Below are positions 1 to 8,793 of a stretch of DNA of 64,000 bases, in pieces; the stretch's first letter is position 1; each line of letters begins with the position of its first letter. The stretch is from Bradyrhizobium sp. MOS003 (GTDB lineage: Bacteria; Pseudomonadota; Alphaproteobacteria; Rhizobiales; Xanthobacteraceae): NCBI RefSeq assembly GCF_003020125.1, contig NZ_PYFW01000002.1, positions 735,501 to 799,500 of the forward strand, given 5' to 3'. Position numbers and translations under genes: made by a program. Below the pieces are notes generated by a model. It saw only the letters and a program-made list of their open reading frames with translations, was not told the origin of the DNA and ran no database searches.

Positions 1-368
1 TCGACATCGCCGGCCCCAATCCGACGCCGGAGGAGCAGAAGAAGATCGACGCAGCCTATACCGCCTATCTCGCCAAGGAGCGCCGCAACAACGAAGCAGC
101 AGAGGCTGCCGCCCGTCAGCAGCGCGAGCAGCAGGAACTGCAGGAACTGCAGGCACGGCAGCTCCAGCAGGTCGCTTTGAGAACCGACGTCGAGCGCGTG
201 CCGATGCCGGTCGAACGGCCAAAGGTGCAACAGACCATCGGCCAGCGAAAGGGCGCGCCCTGCGCCAAGGGCTCGTTCTCCTGCGAATGGCCGCGGCTGT
301 CGGAAGGCTTGAACGATCTGAAGAAGCTGTTCAATCCCGCCCCGAGCAAGCCGGCGAAGAAGAGCTGA
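1..368 (+). CDS. C-terminal part of an unknown Q/E-rich protein (5' end outside window)
   Basis: An open frame enters from the left edge (first full codon at base 3) and stops at TGA 366-368, giving about 121 residues. The first half is rich in Glu, Gln, Ala and Arg and is probably helical or coiled-coil. The end has a Cys pair in the segment GAPCAKGSFSCEWPR and a Lys-rich tail. I do not recognise the family. An alternative short start exists at 177, but the frame is open right through it, so the real start lies upstream of the window. The following 120 bases are non-coding and hold a degenerate palindromic repeat. Confidence 0.65.
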   Translation, partial: DIAGPNPTPEEQKKIDAAYTAYLAKERRNNEAAEAAARQQREQQELQELQARQLQQVALRTDVERVPMPVERPKVQQTIGQRKGAPCAKGSFSCEWPRLSEGLNDLKKLFNPAPSKPAKKS

Positions 369-386
369 GTCTCTTGCACTGACCTT

Positions 387-470
387 TAGGGTGCGCAAAG
401 GCACATAGCGCCGTGCCCGCCATTCATGTATGATTGAGAGAGTTGGTGGGCACGCTTCGCTTTGCCCGCA
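387..470. repeat. Intergenic palindromic repeat, family A (degenerate copy)
   Basis: Two oppositely oriented half-sites of the type GGTGGGCAAAGGCGC and GGGCACGCTTCGCTTTGCCC lie between two genes. The same arrangement recurs at 12731-12823 and 48107-48193. This copy has several mismatches (GTGCGCAAAG, TGCCCGCA), so it is probably an older one. Confidence 0.6.
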
Positions 471-487
471 TTAAGAGAGCGTCCACC

Positions 488-706
488 TTACTTCGTGTGC
501 TTCTTCTTGCTGTGCTTCGGTTTGACCACTGGTGCGTCCGGCGGCGTCGCCGTCGTCGGCGCCCCACTCAGCGCCTTGCGGCTCTCCTGCAGCCGCGCGT
601 CATAGCCGGGCGAGTTCATGACCGTCGGCGGTCTGGCGTCAGCGAGCGTCGAGGCGCCGCAGAGCGCGGCGAGCGCGAGCCCAATCTTCGGCAAACAATG
701 CCTCAT
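488..706 (-). CDS. Small secreted hypothetical protein, 72 aa
   Basis: The protein starts MRHCLPKIGLALAALCGAS, a typical short signal peptide with cleavage likely near ADA-R (residues 22-25). The mature part is short, Pro/Thr-rich, and ends in a Lys/His-rich tail (KPKHSKKKHTK). No enzymatic motif is visible. It begins 17 bases after the stop of the upstream ketopantoate-reductase-family gene on the same strand, so the two are probably co-transcribed. The start is the only ATG in frame after that stop. Role unknown; a periplasmic or surface location is inferred from the signal peptide. Confidence 0.6.
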   Translation of the reverse strand: MRHCLPKIGLALAALCGASTLADARPPTVMNSPGYDARLQESRKALSGAPTTATPPDAPVVKPKHSKKKHTK

Positions 707-723
707 GCCATGCTCCAACGTCC

Positions 724-1728
724 CTAGGCCATGCCGCGGATCTGCCGCGGCGTCAGACGCGGCGGACCGTTGCCGGCCGCCTCGGCTTCCCTGATCAGCG
801 CAACAATGCGGCGCATCAGCGGCACGTCGACATGGTTTTTTTCGGCGAGCGCGATGACCGCTCCTTGCAGATAGTCGATCTCGGTCCTGCGGCCCTGTTT
901 CAAATCCTGCCACATCGAGGAGCGCGCCTCGGGATCGATCTTCATGGTCCGCCCCAGGATCGCGTTGAAGATCACGTCGGGCAGCCGCAGCAGCGTCGGC
1001 GTCCAGTTCATCGGAATCGGCGTCGCCGAGACCGGTGCGATGCCGGCGGCCTTCAACGCGGCCAGCCCCTCGGCCATCTGATCGGCGAACAGCCTGCGCC
1101 AATCGCGGCTTGCCAGTTGCGCGGCAAGCGGCAAGTCGGACAATGCGCTGAGCGCGTTGTTGAGATTGATGATCAGCTTGCCCCATTGCACGCCGGTGAT
1201 GTCACCGCTCGCGCGCACCGAGAGACCGGCCACCGAGAGCGCCGCGGCCGTGTTCGCCGCATCCTCTCCGACTTGGATGTCGCCGGAGGTCGAGCGGTGA
1301 AAACGGCCCTCGCCCATCGCGATCACGTTGAAGGGCACCATGCCGGCGAGCACGCGGCGGCCGCCAAGGCGATCCCGCAGCACCGCGACATTGCCAATGC
1401 CGTTCTGGAGCGAGACGATGACGGCATCCTCAGGCGCGTGCTGCGCGATCAGATCCGCGACATCGGCAGTGTCGGCGCTCTTCACCGTGACCAGCACGAT
1501 GCCGGCGTTGTGCAAGATCGCGGGATCCTCCGACAGCGCGAGCTGGCCCGCATCCAGCTTCTTCTCGGAACCGTCGAAGCCGGTGAGCCGCAAGCCGAAC
1601 CGCTCGATCTCGGCCTTCACCCGCGGCCGCACCAGCAGCGCGACACGGCGGCCCGAGGCGGCCAGTTGGCCTCCGACGAAACAGCCGATGGCGCCCGCGC
1701 CGGCCACCACGATCGGTCGATCCGTCAT
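724..1728 (-). CDS. Ketopantoate reductase family protein (2-dehydropantoate 2-reductase)
   Basis: This cytoplasmic NADPH-dependent reductase family converts 2-dehydropantoate to pantoate in pantothenate synthesis; many genomes hold paralogs acting on other 2-oxoacids. The N-terminus shows a dinucleotide-binding motif VVAGAGAIGCFVGG (residues about 7-20). NGIG and GKLIINLNNA follow in the places expected for ApbA/PanE N- and C-domains, and the length (334 aa) fits. I chose the ATG at 1728 because it sits just before the nucleotide-binding motif and has a GCGAGG ribosome site; the frame stays open for 20 more codons upstream without family resemblance. Whether it is the biosynthetic PanE or a paralog cannot be told here, as no pan genes are nearby. 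Confidence 0.85.
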   Translation of the reverse strand: MTDRPIVVAGAGAIGCFVGGQLAASGRRVALLVRPRVKAEIERFGLRLTGFDGSEKKLDAGQLALSEDPAILHNAGIVLVTVKSADTADVADLIAQHAPEDAVIVSLQNGIGNVAVLRDRLGGRRVLAGMVPFNVIAMGEGRFHRSTSGDIQVGEDAANTAAALSVAGLSVRASGDITGVQWGKLIINLNNALSALSDLPLAAQLASRDWRRLFADQMAEGLAALKAAGIAPVSATPIPMNWTPTLLRLPDVIFNAILGRTMKIDPEARSSMWQDLKQGRRTEIDYLQGAVIALAEKNHVDVPLMRRIVALIREAEAAGNGPPRLTPRQIRGMA

Positions 1729-1892
1729 CACCTCGCCTTGCTCCCTGAACGATCCGCCTTCGATAGCAGAGGCAAGGGCAGCAACCAATCGGGTCGCATC
1801 GACTTGTAACGGTCATGAGCGCCCCATATGTTTTCGTCCCGGGGGCAGTCAGAGGCGATCGCTCGCCGCACGAGACGCCAAAGGAGAGCACC

Positions 1893-2489
1893 ATGGGTCT
1901 ACTCGACGTCCTCAACGGCATGCAGAACGGCCCGCGTGGCCCCGCCACGCCGAGCTCCGAGAAATCCTCCGGCGGCATGTCGCCGATGACCATGGCGATC
2001 ATTGCCCTGCTCGGGTGGAAGGCCTTCAAGCATTTGACGGCCAGCCAGCCGGGCGCGGCACCGCAGCAGTCTCCGACGAACCTGCCCCCGCCAGTGAATA
2101 CGGGTTCCGGCGGTGGTCTTGGAGGCGTGCTTGGCGGAGGCGGGGGTCTGGGTGACCTGCTGAAGGGCGGCCTCGGCGGCCTGCTCGCGGGCGGCGCGGC
2201 CGGATCCGTGCTGAGCGGCGGCCTCGGCGACCTCCTCAGCCAGCTCCAGCAGGGCGGCCACGGCGAGACCGCGAATTCCTGGGTCGGCAAGGGCGAGAAC
2301 AAGCCGATCGCGCCCGGCGACCTTGCAAGCGCACTCGGCGCCGACCAGATCGAGAGTCTGTCCGCCCAGAGCGGCCTGCCGCGCGACGAATTGCTCAACG
2401 GCCTCAGCCAATATCTGCCGCGGGTGATCGACCACCTGACGCCGGACGGACGGCTGCCGACCGAGCACGAGCTCTCGGGCAAACTTTGA
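1893..2489 (+). CDS. YidB/DUF937-like protein, 198 aa
   Basis: The protein begins MGLLDVLNGMQNG, has a hydrophobic stretch near residues 30-45, a glycine-rich low-complexity centre (GSGGGLGGVLGGGGGL) and a C-terminal helical part with NSWVGKGENKPI and LPRVIDHLTPDGRLPTEHEL. This pattern is typical of YidB (DUF937) proteins, whose biochemical role is unknown. The ATG at 1893 follows a strong AAGGAGAG site (1880-1887), which decides the start over upstream in-frame codons. The next gene, a small membrane protein, follows after 43 bases on the same strand, so a two-gene unit is likely. Confidence 0.8.
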   Translation: MGLLDVLNGMQNGPRGPATPSSEKSSGGMSPMTMAIIALLGWKAFKHLTASQPGAAPQQSPTNLPPPVNTGSGGGLGGVLGGGGGLGDLLKGGLGGLLAGGAAGSVLSGGLGDLLSQLQQGGHGETANSWVGKGENKPIAPGDLASALGADQIESLSAQSGLPRDELLNGLSQYLPRVIDHLTPDGRLPTEHELSGKL

Positions 2490-2532
2490 TCGGACCTTCG
2501 AGCGACGCGCTTTCGGGAAGGGGAGCACACTC

Positions 2533-2805
2533 ATGAGCATGGGCGGCCTGTTGTGGATCATCGTCGTCGGCTTTATCGCCGGCCTCATCGCGCGCTGGCT
2601 CGCGCCGGGGCCGAACAACCCGAGCGGCTTCATCCTCACCACCATCCTCGGCATCGCCGGCGCGTTTCTGGCCACCTTGATCGGCCAGGCCATCGGCCAT
2701 TACGGCCCCGACCAGGGTGCCGGCTTCATCATGGCCACGCTCGGCGCGGTGGTGGTGCTGTTCATCTGGCACCGCCTCGTGGCGAGTGGCGTGATCAGGG
2801 GATAG
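2533..2805 (+). CDS. GlsB/YeaQ/YmgE family small membrane protein, 90 aa
   Basis: A very hydrophobic protein with about three membrane helices and the family signature GFIAGLIARWLAPG near the N-terminus, then TTILGIAGAFLATLIG. The family is often called transglycosylase-associated and is linked to general stress responses; no enzyme activity is established. It follows the YidB-like gene closely and is preceded by GGAAGGGGAG, a good ribosome site. Length is normal for the family. Confidence 0.9.
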   Translation: MSMGGLLWIIVVGFIAGLIARWLAPGPNNPSGFILTTILGIAGAFLATLIGQAIGHYGPDQGAGFIMATLGAVVVLFIWHRLVASGVIRG

Positions 2806-2847
2806 CGACAAGGCGCAAACGGAGAGGGGCACACGGCCTACTCACTC

Positions 2848-2934
2848 CGTCATTGCGAGGAGCTCTTGCGACGAAGCAATCCAGACTGTCCCCGCGGACT
2901 TTTTCTGGATTGCTTCGCTTCGCTCGCAATGACG
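2848..2934. repeat. Intergenic palindromic repeat, family B
   Basis: The element starts CGTCATTGCGAGGAG, contains GAAGCAATCCAG and ends with the reverse complement CTGGATTGCTTCGCTTCGCTCGCAATGACG (broken over several blocks), so the transcript can fold into a long hairpin. A near-identical copy is at 8794-8883. It lies between two convergent genes and may act as a terminator. Confidence 0.85.
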
Positions 2935-2937
2935 ATC

Positions 2938-3723
2938 TCACGTAATCAAATGCATCCCCGCATCCATGCGCACGACCTCGCCGGTCATGTTGCTGGAGGC
3001 CGGCATCGCCAGGAAGCAGACCAGCTGCGCGATGTCCTCGGCGGTCGAGGCCACCTTGAGCGGCACCTTCGCCACCACGCTGTCGCGCACCTGCTTGGCG
3101 CCGGCCTCGCCGCGGCCCTTGGTGAACCAGGGCGTGTCGATATAACCGGGGCATACCGTGTTGACGCGGATCAGCGGCGCCAGCGCACGCGACAGCGACA
3201 GCGTCATGGTGTTGAGCGCGCCCTTGCTGGCGGCATAGGCGATCGACGAGCCGACACCGCTGATGCCCGCGACCGAAGATACATTCACCACTGCCGACGG
3301 ACGCCCCGAAGCCTTCGCCCCGGCCTCGAGCAGGCTGCGCGCGGCACGCACCATCTGGAACGGGCCGATGGTGTTGACCCCATACAGGCGCTGGAAATCT
3401 TCCGCCGACAATCCGTCGAGGTCGGCGTGAGCAACATGCTTGGTGGTGCCCGCATTGTTGACGAGAATGTCGAGCCGGCCCCAGCCGCTGGCGGCCGCGA
3501 CGATCCTGCGGCAATCGTCATCCTTGGAAACGTCGCCCTGCGCGACCAGCACCTCAGCCGCGCCGGCCTTGCGGCAGAGCTCGGCGGTGGCCTCGGCTTC
3601 CTTCTGGCTCGATGAATAGTTGATGACGAGCCGCGCCCCGCTCCGCGCGAGAATCTCCGCGGTTGCCGCACCCAGCCCGGATGCAGACCCCGTCACGATT
3701 GCGCACAGACTGTCTTTTGCCAT
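2938..3723 (-). CDS. SDR family NAD(P)-dependent oxidoreductase, 261 aa
   Basis: A classical short-chain dehydrogenase. The cofactor motif TGSASGLG is at residues 11-18, NNAG at 89-92, and the catalytic Ser150, Tyr163 and Lys167 are in place (NVSS, then YAASK). The C-terminus keeps the CPGYIDTPW segment that follows the active site in this family. The substrate is probably a hydroxy/keto-acyl or alcohol compound, inferred only from its position divergent to the acyl-CoA dehydrogenase genes starting at 3974. The 250-base divergent region holds a TCCGCT/AGCGGA palindrome. Specific reaction unknown. Confidence 0.88.
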   Translation of the reverse strand: MAKDSLCAIVTGSASGLGAATAEILARSGARLVINYSSSQKEAEATAELCRKAGAAEVLVAQGDVSKDDDCRRIVAAASGWGRLDILVNNAGTTKHVAHADLDGLSAEDFQRLYGVNTIGPFQMVRAARSLLEAGAKASGRPSAVVNVSSVAGISGVGSSIAYAASKGALNTMTLSLSRALAPLIRVNTVCPGYIDTPWFTKGRGEAGAKQVRDSVVAKVPLKVASTAEDIAQLVCFLAMPASSNMTGEVVRMDAGMHLIT

Positions 3724-3801
3724 CCGGATTTCCTCTTCCCCGATATTGAATTTCCGGCACCTTGTTTAGCGAGTTTGCCGCGCCCTGCAAATCGAGCAAA
3801 C

Positions 3802-3814
3802 TCCGCTAAGCGGA
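3802..3814. promoter_or_regulatory. Candidate operator, 13-bp palindrome in divergent promoter region
   Basis: Perfect arms TCCGCT and AGCGGA flank one central A, between the divergent SDR and acyl-CoA dehydrogenase genes. A similar palindrome (TTCCGC, 3 bases, ACGGAA) lies upstream of the binding-protein gene at 10249-10263, suggesting one shared regulator. No regulator gene is adjacent. Confidence 0.4.
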
Positions 3815-3973
3815 ATTAGCCTCCTGTTGATCCTTGCCCATGCCTTCGCTGCAGGTTGACCTGCGATCAACGCTTGTCAGGGCCATGGCTTTTTCGGATC
3901 ATCGGGCGCAAGAAGACCTGCGCGGTTCGCTCAACGAGGCGGGACGCGCCAACGGCAAAACACGGGGAACGCT

Positions 3974-5038
3974 GTGGCGGAGAGTGACAACATCGTCGTC
4001 GAGACCGCGGAGAAGATCTTCGCCGATCTCGCCGATCCGCAAACCATCAACAACGACAAGAAGAATGCCTGGCAGGCGCCGCTGTGGCAGGCGCTGAGCG
4101 AAGCCGGCCTGCCATTGTCCTGGGTGCCCGATGATCTCGGCGGCTCCGGCGCGAGCCTCGCCGACGGCTTTGCGCTGCTGAACGCCGCCGGCCGCTTCGC
4201 CGTCGCGGTTCCGCTGGCAGAGACCATGCTGGCCGGCTGGCTGTTGGCGCAGGCGAAGATCGCATCGCCCGAGGGCGAGATGACGGTGTTGCCGGCGTCG
4301 CCGAAGGACCGCATCACCCTCGATTCCGACGGTTCGCTCTCCGGCCGCGCCCGCGGCGTGCCCCATGCCAAGGCGGCAAAGCATTTTGCGGTGCTGGCGC
4401 ACGGCAAGGATGGCATCTCGATCGCGCTGGTCGATGCCGGCAAGGGCCGCATCGAATCCGGCCTCAATGTCGGCTACGACCACAGCGACACCGTGACGCT
4501 CGACAAGGTCCAGCCCGTCACCCGCAAAGCCGCGCCGAAGGAGTTTGACCAGACCACGCTGATGCTGATGGGCGGCGTTGCGCGCAGCCTGCAGATCGCG
4601 GGCGCGCTGGAGTCCATGCTCGACATCTCCGTGCGCTATTCCAACGAGCGCGTCGCCTTCGAGAAGAAGATCTCCAAGTTTCAGGCGGTGCAGCACAATC
4701 TGGCGCGCCTTGCCGGCGAATCCGCCGCGGCCCTCGCGGCTGCGACGTCGGCAGCCGACGCCATCGCGAACGCGACGGCTTTCAACGACGAGGTCTATCT
4801 CGAAGCGGCCTCGGCAAAGATTCGCTGCGCTGAAGCCGCGGAAAAAGGCGGCGCCATTGCGCATCAGGTGCATGGCGCGATCGGCTTCACCAACGAGCAC
4901 ATCCTGCACCGCTATTCGCTGCGGGCGCTGGCCTGGCGCGACGATTTCGGTTCGGAAAGCCATTGGGCCGTCGAGCTCGGCAAGCTGGTCGCCACCAGAG
5001 GCGCCGACGAATTGTGGCCGCTCGTGGCGTCGCGCTGA
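3974..5038 (+). CDS. Acyl-CoA dehydrogenase family protein (short member of a pair)
   Basis: A flavin-dependent acyl-CoA dehydrogenase homolog of 354 aa. The C-terminal domain is recognisable: SVRYSNERVAFEKKISKFQ (the region where these enzymes carry R-x-Q-F-G/x) and QVHGAIGFTNEHILHRY near the end, the usual HG-x-G-F/Y segment. The N-terminal part is less conserved. Such short members often occur beside a longer one, as here with the gene at 5055, 16 bases downstream, and the two may form a heteromer. The start is GTG with GGGGA upstream; no ATG fits. The substrate, a fatty, dicarboxylic or aromatic-side-chain acyl-CoA, cannot be read from the sequence. Confidence 0.85.
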   Translation: MAESDNIVVETAEKIFADLADPQTINNDKKNAWQAPLWQALSEAGLPLSWVPDDLGGSGASLADGFALLNAAGRFAVAVPLAETMLAGWLLAQAKIASPEGEMTVLPASPKDRITLDSDGSLSGRARGVPHAKAAKHFAVLAHGKDGISIALVDAGKGRIESGLNVGYDHSDTVTLDKVQPVTRKAAPKEFDQTTLMLMGGVARSLQIAGALESMLDISVRYSNERVAFEKKISKFQAVQHNLARLAGESAAALAAATSAADAIANATAFNDEVYLEAASAKIRCAEAAEKGGAIAHQVHGAIGFTNEHILHRYSLRALAWRDDFGSESHWAVELGKLVATRGADELWPLVASR

Positions 5039-5054
5039 TCAGGGAGAGAAACAC

Positions 5055-6215
5055 ATGACCGCTGCCCTCCGTTTCGACCCGATCCGCCTGCCCGAAAAGT
5101 GCGAGCAGTTGCGCAAGGAAGTGCGCGCGTTCCTCGCCGAGGAGATCGCCGCCGGCACTTTCGACCCGCATAAGCCCAACCGCGAAGACACCGACGCGCC
5201 GGAATTTTCCCGCCGCGTCGGCGCCAAGGGCTGGCTCGGGATGACTTGGCCGAAGAAATATGGCGGCCAGGAGCGCTCCTTCCTCGAACGCTACGTGGTG
5301 ACCGAGGAGATGCGCGTCGCCAACGCGCCGACGCGGCGCTTCTTCGTCGCCGACCGCCAAAGCGGACCGGTGCTGATCAAATACGCGCCTGAGCATATCA
5401 AGATGGACATCCTGCCGCGCATTTGCCGCGGCGAGATCTGCTTCGCCATCGGCATGAGCGAGCCGAACTCCGGCTCCGACCTATTCGCGGCGAAGACGCG
5501 CGCGACCAAGACCGACGGCGGCTATCTCATCAACGGCACCAAGATCTGGACCTCGTCGGCGCACATCGCCGATTACATGATCGCGATCTTCCGGACCTCT
5601 CCGCCGACCAAGGAGAACCGTCGTCACGGCCTCACACAGTTCCTGGTCAAGATGAAGCAGCCGGGCATCAAGGTGAACCCGATCGGCCAGATCACCGGCC
5701 AGTACGAGTTCAACGAAGTCGTCTTCACCGACTTCTTCGTCCCCGACGATCACGTGCTCGGCGAAGTCGATGGCGCTTGGAAGCAGGCAACCAGCGAACT
5801 CGCCTATGAGCGTTCGGGCCCCGAGCGCTTCCTCGAGACTTATTACGTGCTGACCGAGCTGGTCCGCGCTGTCGGCCCCAATCCGGATACGCGCAGCGCC
5901 GAAGGCATCGGCCGTCTCGTGGCGCAGCTTCACACCATGCGGCGCATGTCGGTCTCGGTCGCCGGCATGCTGCAGGCCGGCAAGGAGCCGGTGGTGGAGG
6001 CTTCGATCGTCAAGGACATCGGCACGGTCTGGGAGCAGCAACTTCCGCATCGCGTGCGGGATCTCGCCGCCTTCGTCGAGGAGACCGCGACCAACCGCGA
6101 GACGCTGGAGCGGCAGCTCGACTTCGCCATCAAGACCGCGCCGAAACTCACCATCCAGGGCGGCACCACCGAAGTGCTGCGCGGCATCATCGCCCGCGGA
6201 CTTGGTTTGCGCTAA
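5055..6215 (+). CDS. Acyl-CoA dehydrogenase, 386 aa
   Basis: A full-length acyl-CoA dehydrogenase. It shows the FAD-binding block CFAIGMSEPNSGSDL followed by LINGTKIWTSSAHIADY (about residues 135-175), and the C-terminal LTIQGGTTEVLRGIIARGLG that closes these enzymes. It would introduce a C2-C3 double bond into an acyl-CoA, passing electrons to electron-transfer flavoprotein. The ATG at 5055 has GGGAGAG upstream. The gene lies between the short dehydrogenase and an enoyl-CoA hydratase in one plus-strand operon, the order of a beta-oxidation-like route. Confidence 0.92.
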   Translation: MTAALRFDPIRLPEKCEQLRKEVRAFLAEEIAAGTFDPHKPNREDTDAPEFSRRVGAKGWLGMTWPKKYGGQERSFLERYVVTEEMRVANAPTRRFFVADRQSGPVLIKYAPEHIKMDILPRICRGEICFAIGMSEPNSGSDLFAAKTRATKTDGGYLINGTKIWTSSAHIADYMIAIFRTSPPTKENRRHGLTQFLVKMKQPGIKVNPIGQITGQYEFNEVVFTDFFVPDDHVLGEVDGAWKQATSELAYERSGPERFLETYYVLTELVRAVGPNPDTRSAEGIGRLVAQLHTMRRMSVSVAGMLQAGKEPVVEASIVKDIGTVWEQQLPHRVRDLAAFVEETATNRETLERQLDFAIKTAPKLTIQGGTTEVLRGIIARGLGLR

Positions 6216-6232
6216 TTCAATCGAGGATCACC

Positions 6233-7045
6233 ATGAGCACCTATACAGATATCGGCGTCGAGAAGGTCGGGCATGTAGGCACCATCGAGATCCGCCGCCC
6301 GCCGTTGAACTTCTTCGACATCTCGCTGATCAACCAGATTGCGGATGCGCTCGATGAGTTCGACCGCGACATCGAGATCCGCGCCTCGGTTCTCTCGGCG
6401 CAAGGCAAGGCTTTCTGCGCCGGCGCAAACTTCGGCGACCCGGCGCGGCAGGCGCAGGAAGCGCGTGAAGCCGAGAAGAAGGGTGACCCTGCCGACAATC
6501 TCGGCCCGATCAACCATCTCTACATCCAGGCCGTGCGCATCTTCCGCGCCAAGAAGCCGATCGTCGCCGCCGTGCAGGGTGCCGCCATCGGCGGCGGCCT
6601 CGGCCTTGCCGTCTCGGCAGACTTCCGCGTCACCTGCCCCGAAGCGCGCTTCTCCGCGAACTTCACGAAGCTCGGTTTCCATCCCGGCTTCGGCCTGACG
6701 ACGACGCTGCCCGAGCTGATCGGCAAGAACAACGCCGAGCTGATGTTCTACACCAGCCGCCGCGTCACCGGCGAAGAGGCGTACAAATGGGGCCTGGCCA
6801 ACGAGCTGGTGCCGCAGGACCAGGTCAAGGCCGCCGCGATGAAGCTCGCCGGCGAGATCGCCGAATGCTCGCCGCTCGGCCTGCTCTCGACCCGCGCCAC
6901 GATGCGCGCAGGATTGGCCGACCGCGTCATGGCCGCGACCAATCACGAGCTCGGCGAGCAGACCCGGCTGCGCGCGACGGAGGATTTCAAGGAAGGCGTG
7001 AAGGCGACGGAAGAACGGCGCACGGCGAACTTCAAGGGGCGGTGA
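6233..7045 (+). CDS. Enoyl-CoA hydratase/isomerase family protein, 270 aa
   Basis: A crotonase-fold enzyme acting after the dehydrogenases upstream. Visible family blocks are FCAGANFG (oxyanion-hole segment, residues about 62-69), VAAVQGAAIGGGLGLAVSADFRV (about 105-127, broken here only by description) and FHPGFGLTTTLPELIG. The usual catalytic Glu positions are not certain by eye, so hydration versus isomerisation cannot be decided. It follows the dehydrogenase gene after 17 bases with a GAGGA site. It is last in the operon; a palindromic repeat follows. Confidence 0.9.
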   Translation: MSTYTDIGVEKVGHVGTIEIRRPPLNFFDISLINQIADALDEFDRDIEIRASVLSAQGKAFCAGANFGDPARQAQEAREAEKKGDPADNLGPINHLYIQAVRIFRAKKPIVAAVQGAAIGGGLGLAVSADFRVTCPEARFSANFTKLGFHPGFGLTTTLPELIGKNNAELMFYTSRRVTGEEAYKWGLANELVPQDQVKAAAMKLAGEIAECSPLGLLSTRATMRAGLADRVMAATNHELGEQTRLRATEDFKEGVKATEERRTANFKGR

Positions 7046-7059
7046 GAGCTTTCTTCCTT

Positions 7060-7197
7060 CTCCCCCTGTGGGAGAAGGTGGCGCGAAGCGCCGGATGAGG
7101 GGTCTCTTTCCACGTGAGACACTTCCTGCGCGGAAAGAGACCCCTCACCCTTCTCGCCGCTTCGCGGCGATCCACCCTCTCTCACAAGGGGAGAGGG
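7060..7197. repeat. Intergenic palindromic repeat, family C
   Basis: Begins CTCCCCCTGTGGGAGAAGGTGG, runs through GCCGGATGAGGGG and ends with the inverted form CTCACAAGGGGAGAGGG. It sits between convergent genes. Relatives lie at 28582-28717, 34401-34558, 35936-36078, 54164-54282 and 55451-55556. Confidence 0.8.
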
Positions 7198-7214
7198 AAA
7201 ATCTGCCCGCTCAC

Positions 7215-7967
7215 TCAGCTCAGGCGGAACGTCACCCCGCCCAGCAAGAACTCATTGCCTTCCACCGCAACCCCTCGCGCCTTCGCGGCATCCAGCACGC
7301 GCGCGACGTCGGTCACGCGAAACTCCAGCGCACTCATGATCTCGCTTGCGCCCTTGACGAAGCGGAAGGTCGCATTGGGCAATGTCAGCTCGGCACCTCC
7401 AGGCGCAATGCCGATGATGTTGCCCCAGTGCTCCGCGAGACCTTGCGGATCCGGGCTCTGCATCTCCACTGCCGTCAGCGCCTGCGTCACGTCCTTGCGG
7501 ATGAATTTCTGCCAGTCCGGCCCGGCCGGCGGATAGGGCCCCAAAATATCGTCGCTGCCTTCGGTGTGGTTGAACTCGATGAAGGCGGCGCGGCAGTCGC
7601 GGGGGTGGAGCTGCACGCCGTGATAGGGCGCGTGGTCGATGACGTTGGCGGTGCGCACGCCCATCGCATTGGCATTGCGGCCGCGCTCGTCGGGATCATT
7701 GCAGCAGAAGATCGCCATGTAGCCGCCGCGGCCGCCGGTCTTTTCGATGAAACGGCCGGCCGTGGTGCCGTCCTGGAAGGGTGCGACCACCTCCAGCAAG
7801 ATCGTGTCGACCGGCAGCAGCGCATTCTCCAGACCGTATTTCGCGACGTTGCCGTCGCGATAGCAGACAGCGAGGCCCATGATCTCCGCGATGTCGGAGA
7901 TGACGGGCGCGAGTTGCGGCGCGACCAGACAGATCTGCCGCAAGCGCAGATAGGGCGCCATGGTCAT
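7215..7967 (-). CDS. VOC family protein (glyoxalase-like), 250 aa
   Basis: The segment YLRLRQICLVAPQLAPVISDIAEIMGL at the start and TLPNATFRFV near residue 200 match the beta-alpha-beta-beta-beta halves of vicinal-oxygen-chelate proteins, with two modules within 250 aa. Such proteins use a metal to act on dicarbonyls, catechols or acyl-CoA epimers; which one applies is not readable here. Its start overlaps the stop of the upstream enoyl-CoA hydratase by four bases (ATGA), so the two are translationally coupled and probably serve one pathway. Confidence 0.8.
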   Translation of the reverse strand: MTMAPYLRLRQICLVAPQLAPVISDIAEIMGLAVCYRDGNVAKYGLENALLPVDTILLEVVAPFQDGTTAGRFIEKTGGRGGYMAIFCCNDPDERGRNANAMGVRTANVIDHAPYHGVQLHPRDCRAAFIEFNHTEGSDDILGPYPPAGPDWQKFIRKDVTQALTAVEMQSPDPQGLAEHWGNIIGIAPGGAELTLPNATFRFVKGASEIMSALEFRVTDVARVLDAAKARGVAVEGNEFLLGGVTFRLS

Positions 7968-8752
7968 GCGCCTTTGAAAGACGGCTTGCGCTTCTCCACG
8001 AAAGCCTTGGCGGCCTCCTTATGGTCCTCGGTGTCGCTGCAGCGGGTGTGGTGGATCGCCTCGCCGTCGAAGCAATCCTCCAGCGGCAGATGCTCGGCGT
8101 TGTTGATGTTGCGCTTGATGAAGCCGAGCGCGATCGACGGGCCCTGCGCCAGCGACAGCGCGAGCTCGTGCGCAGCCGCGTCGATCTCGGCGTCGGGCAC
8201 GACCTTGGTCACCATGCCGATCGCGTGCGCCTCCTTCGCCGTGAGCACCGGCGACATCAGATAGAGTTCGCGCGCCCGCGCGCTACCCAGCAGCTGCGTC
8301 AGGAAATAGGTGCCGCCGTAATCGCCGGAGAATCCGACTTTGGCGAAAGCGGTGGTGATCTTGCAGGATTCCGATGCGATGCGCAGATCACACGACAGCG
8401 CCATCGAAAGACCGGCGCCGGCCGCGGCGCCGTCGAGCTGCGCCACGACGGGTTTCGGCATCTGGTGCAGGATGCGCGAGACCTCCATGCCGCGGCGGAG
8501 GTTCGCCATTTTCACCTCGAACGGCAGCGGCGCACGGCCCGCCGCCATCGACTTGACGTCGCCGCCGACGCAGAACGAGCCGCCGGCGCCCTTGAACAGC
8601 ACCGCGCGCACCTCCGGATCGTCCGCCGCCCGGCGCGCCGCCTCGACCAGCCCGGCCACCATCTCGGGGTTAAGGGCGTTCTTCCGCTCCGGGCGATTCA
8701 TGGTGATGGTGAGTAGCCCGCCTTCGAGCTTCTGCAGGACCATGTCGTTCAT
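7964..8752 (-). CDS. Enoyl-CoA hydratase/isomerase family protein, 262 aa
   Basis: A second crotonase-fold enzyme, distinct from the one at 6233. It has FCVGGDVKSM (oxyanion-hole region, about residues 60-69) and VAQLDGAAAGAGLSMALSCD (about 104-123), and ends with SFKGA, typical of the family. Coupled to the VOC gene by a four-base overlap. The upstream 5' region holds a family B palindromic repeat, beyond which the binding-protein gene ends. The acyl-CoA substrate is unknown. Confidence 0.9.
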   Translation of the reverse strand: MNDMVLQKLEGGLLTITMNRPERKNALNPEMVAGLVEAARRAADDPEVRAVLFKGAGGSFCVGGDVKSMAAGRAPLPFEVKMANLRRGMEVSRILHQMPKPVVAQLDGAAAGAGLSMALSCDLRIASESCKITTAFAKVGFSGDYGGTYFLTQLLGSARARELYLMSPVLTAKEAHAIGMVTKVVPDAEIDAAAHELALSLAQGPSIALGFIKRNINNAEHLPLEDCFDGEAIHHTRCSDTEDHKEAAKAFVEKRKPSFKGA

Positions 8753-8793
8753 GGGACGTCTCCCTTGTTGTCGTCTTGTCGTGTCTTACCACC

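Noticed and set aside
832..1809. Long plus-strand frame antisense to the ketopantoate-reductase gene
   Set aside because: Arg/His-rich shadow of a clear gene on the other strand; no domain.
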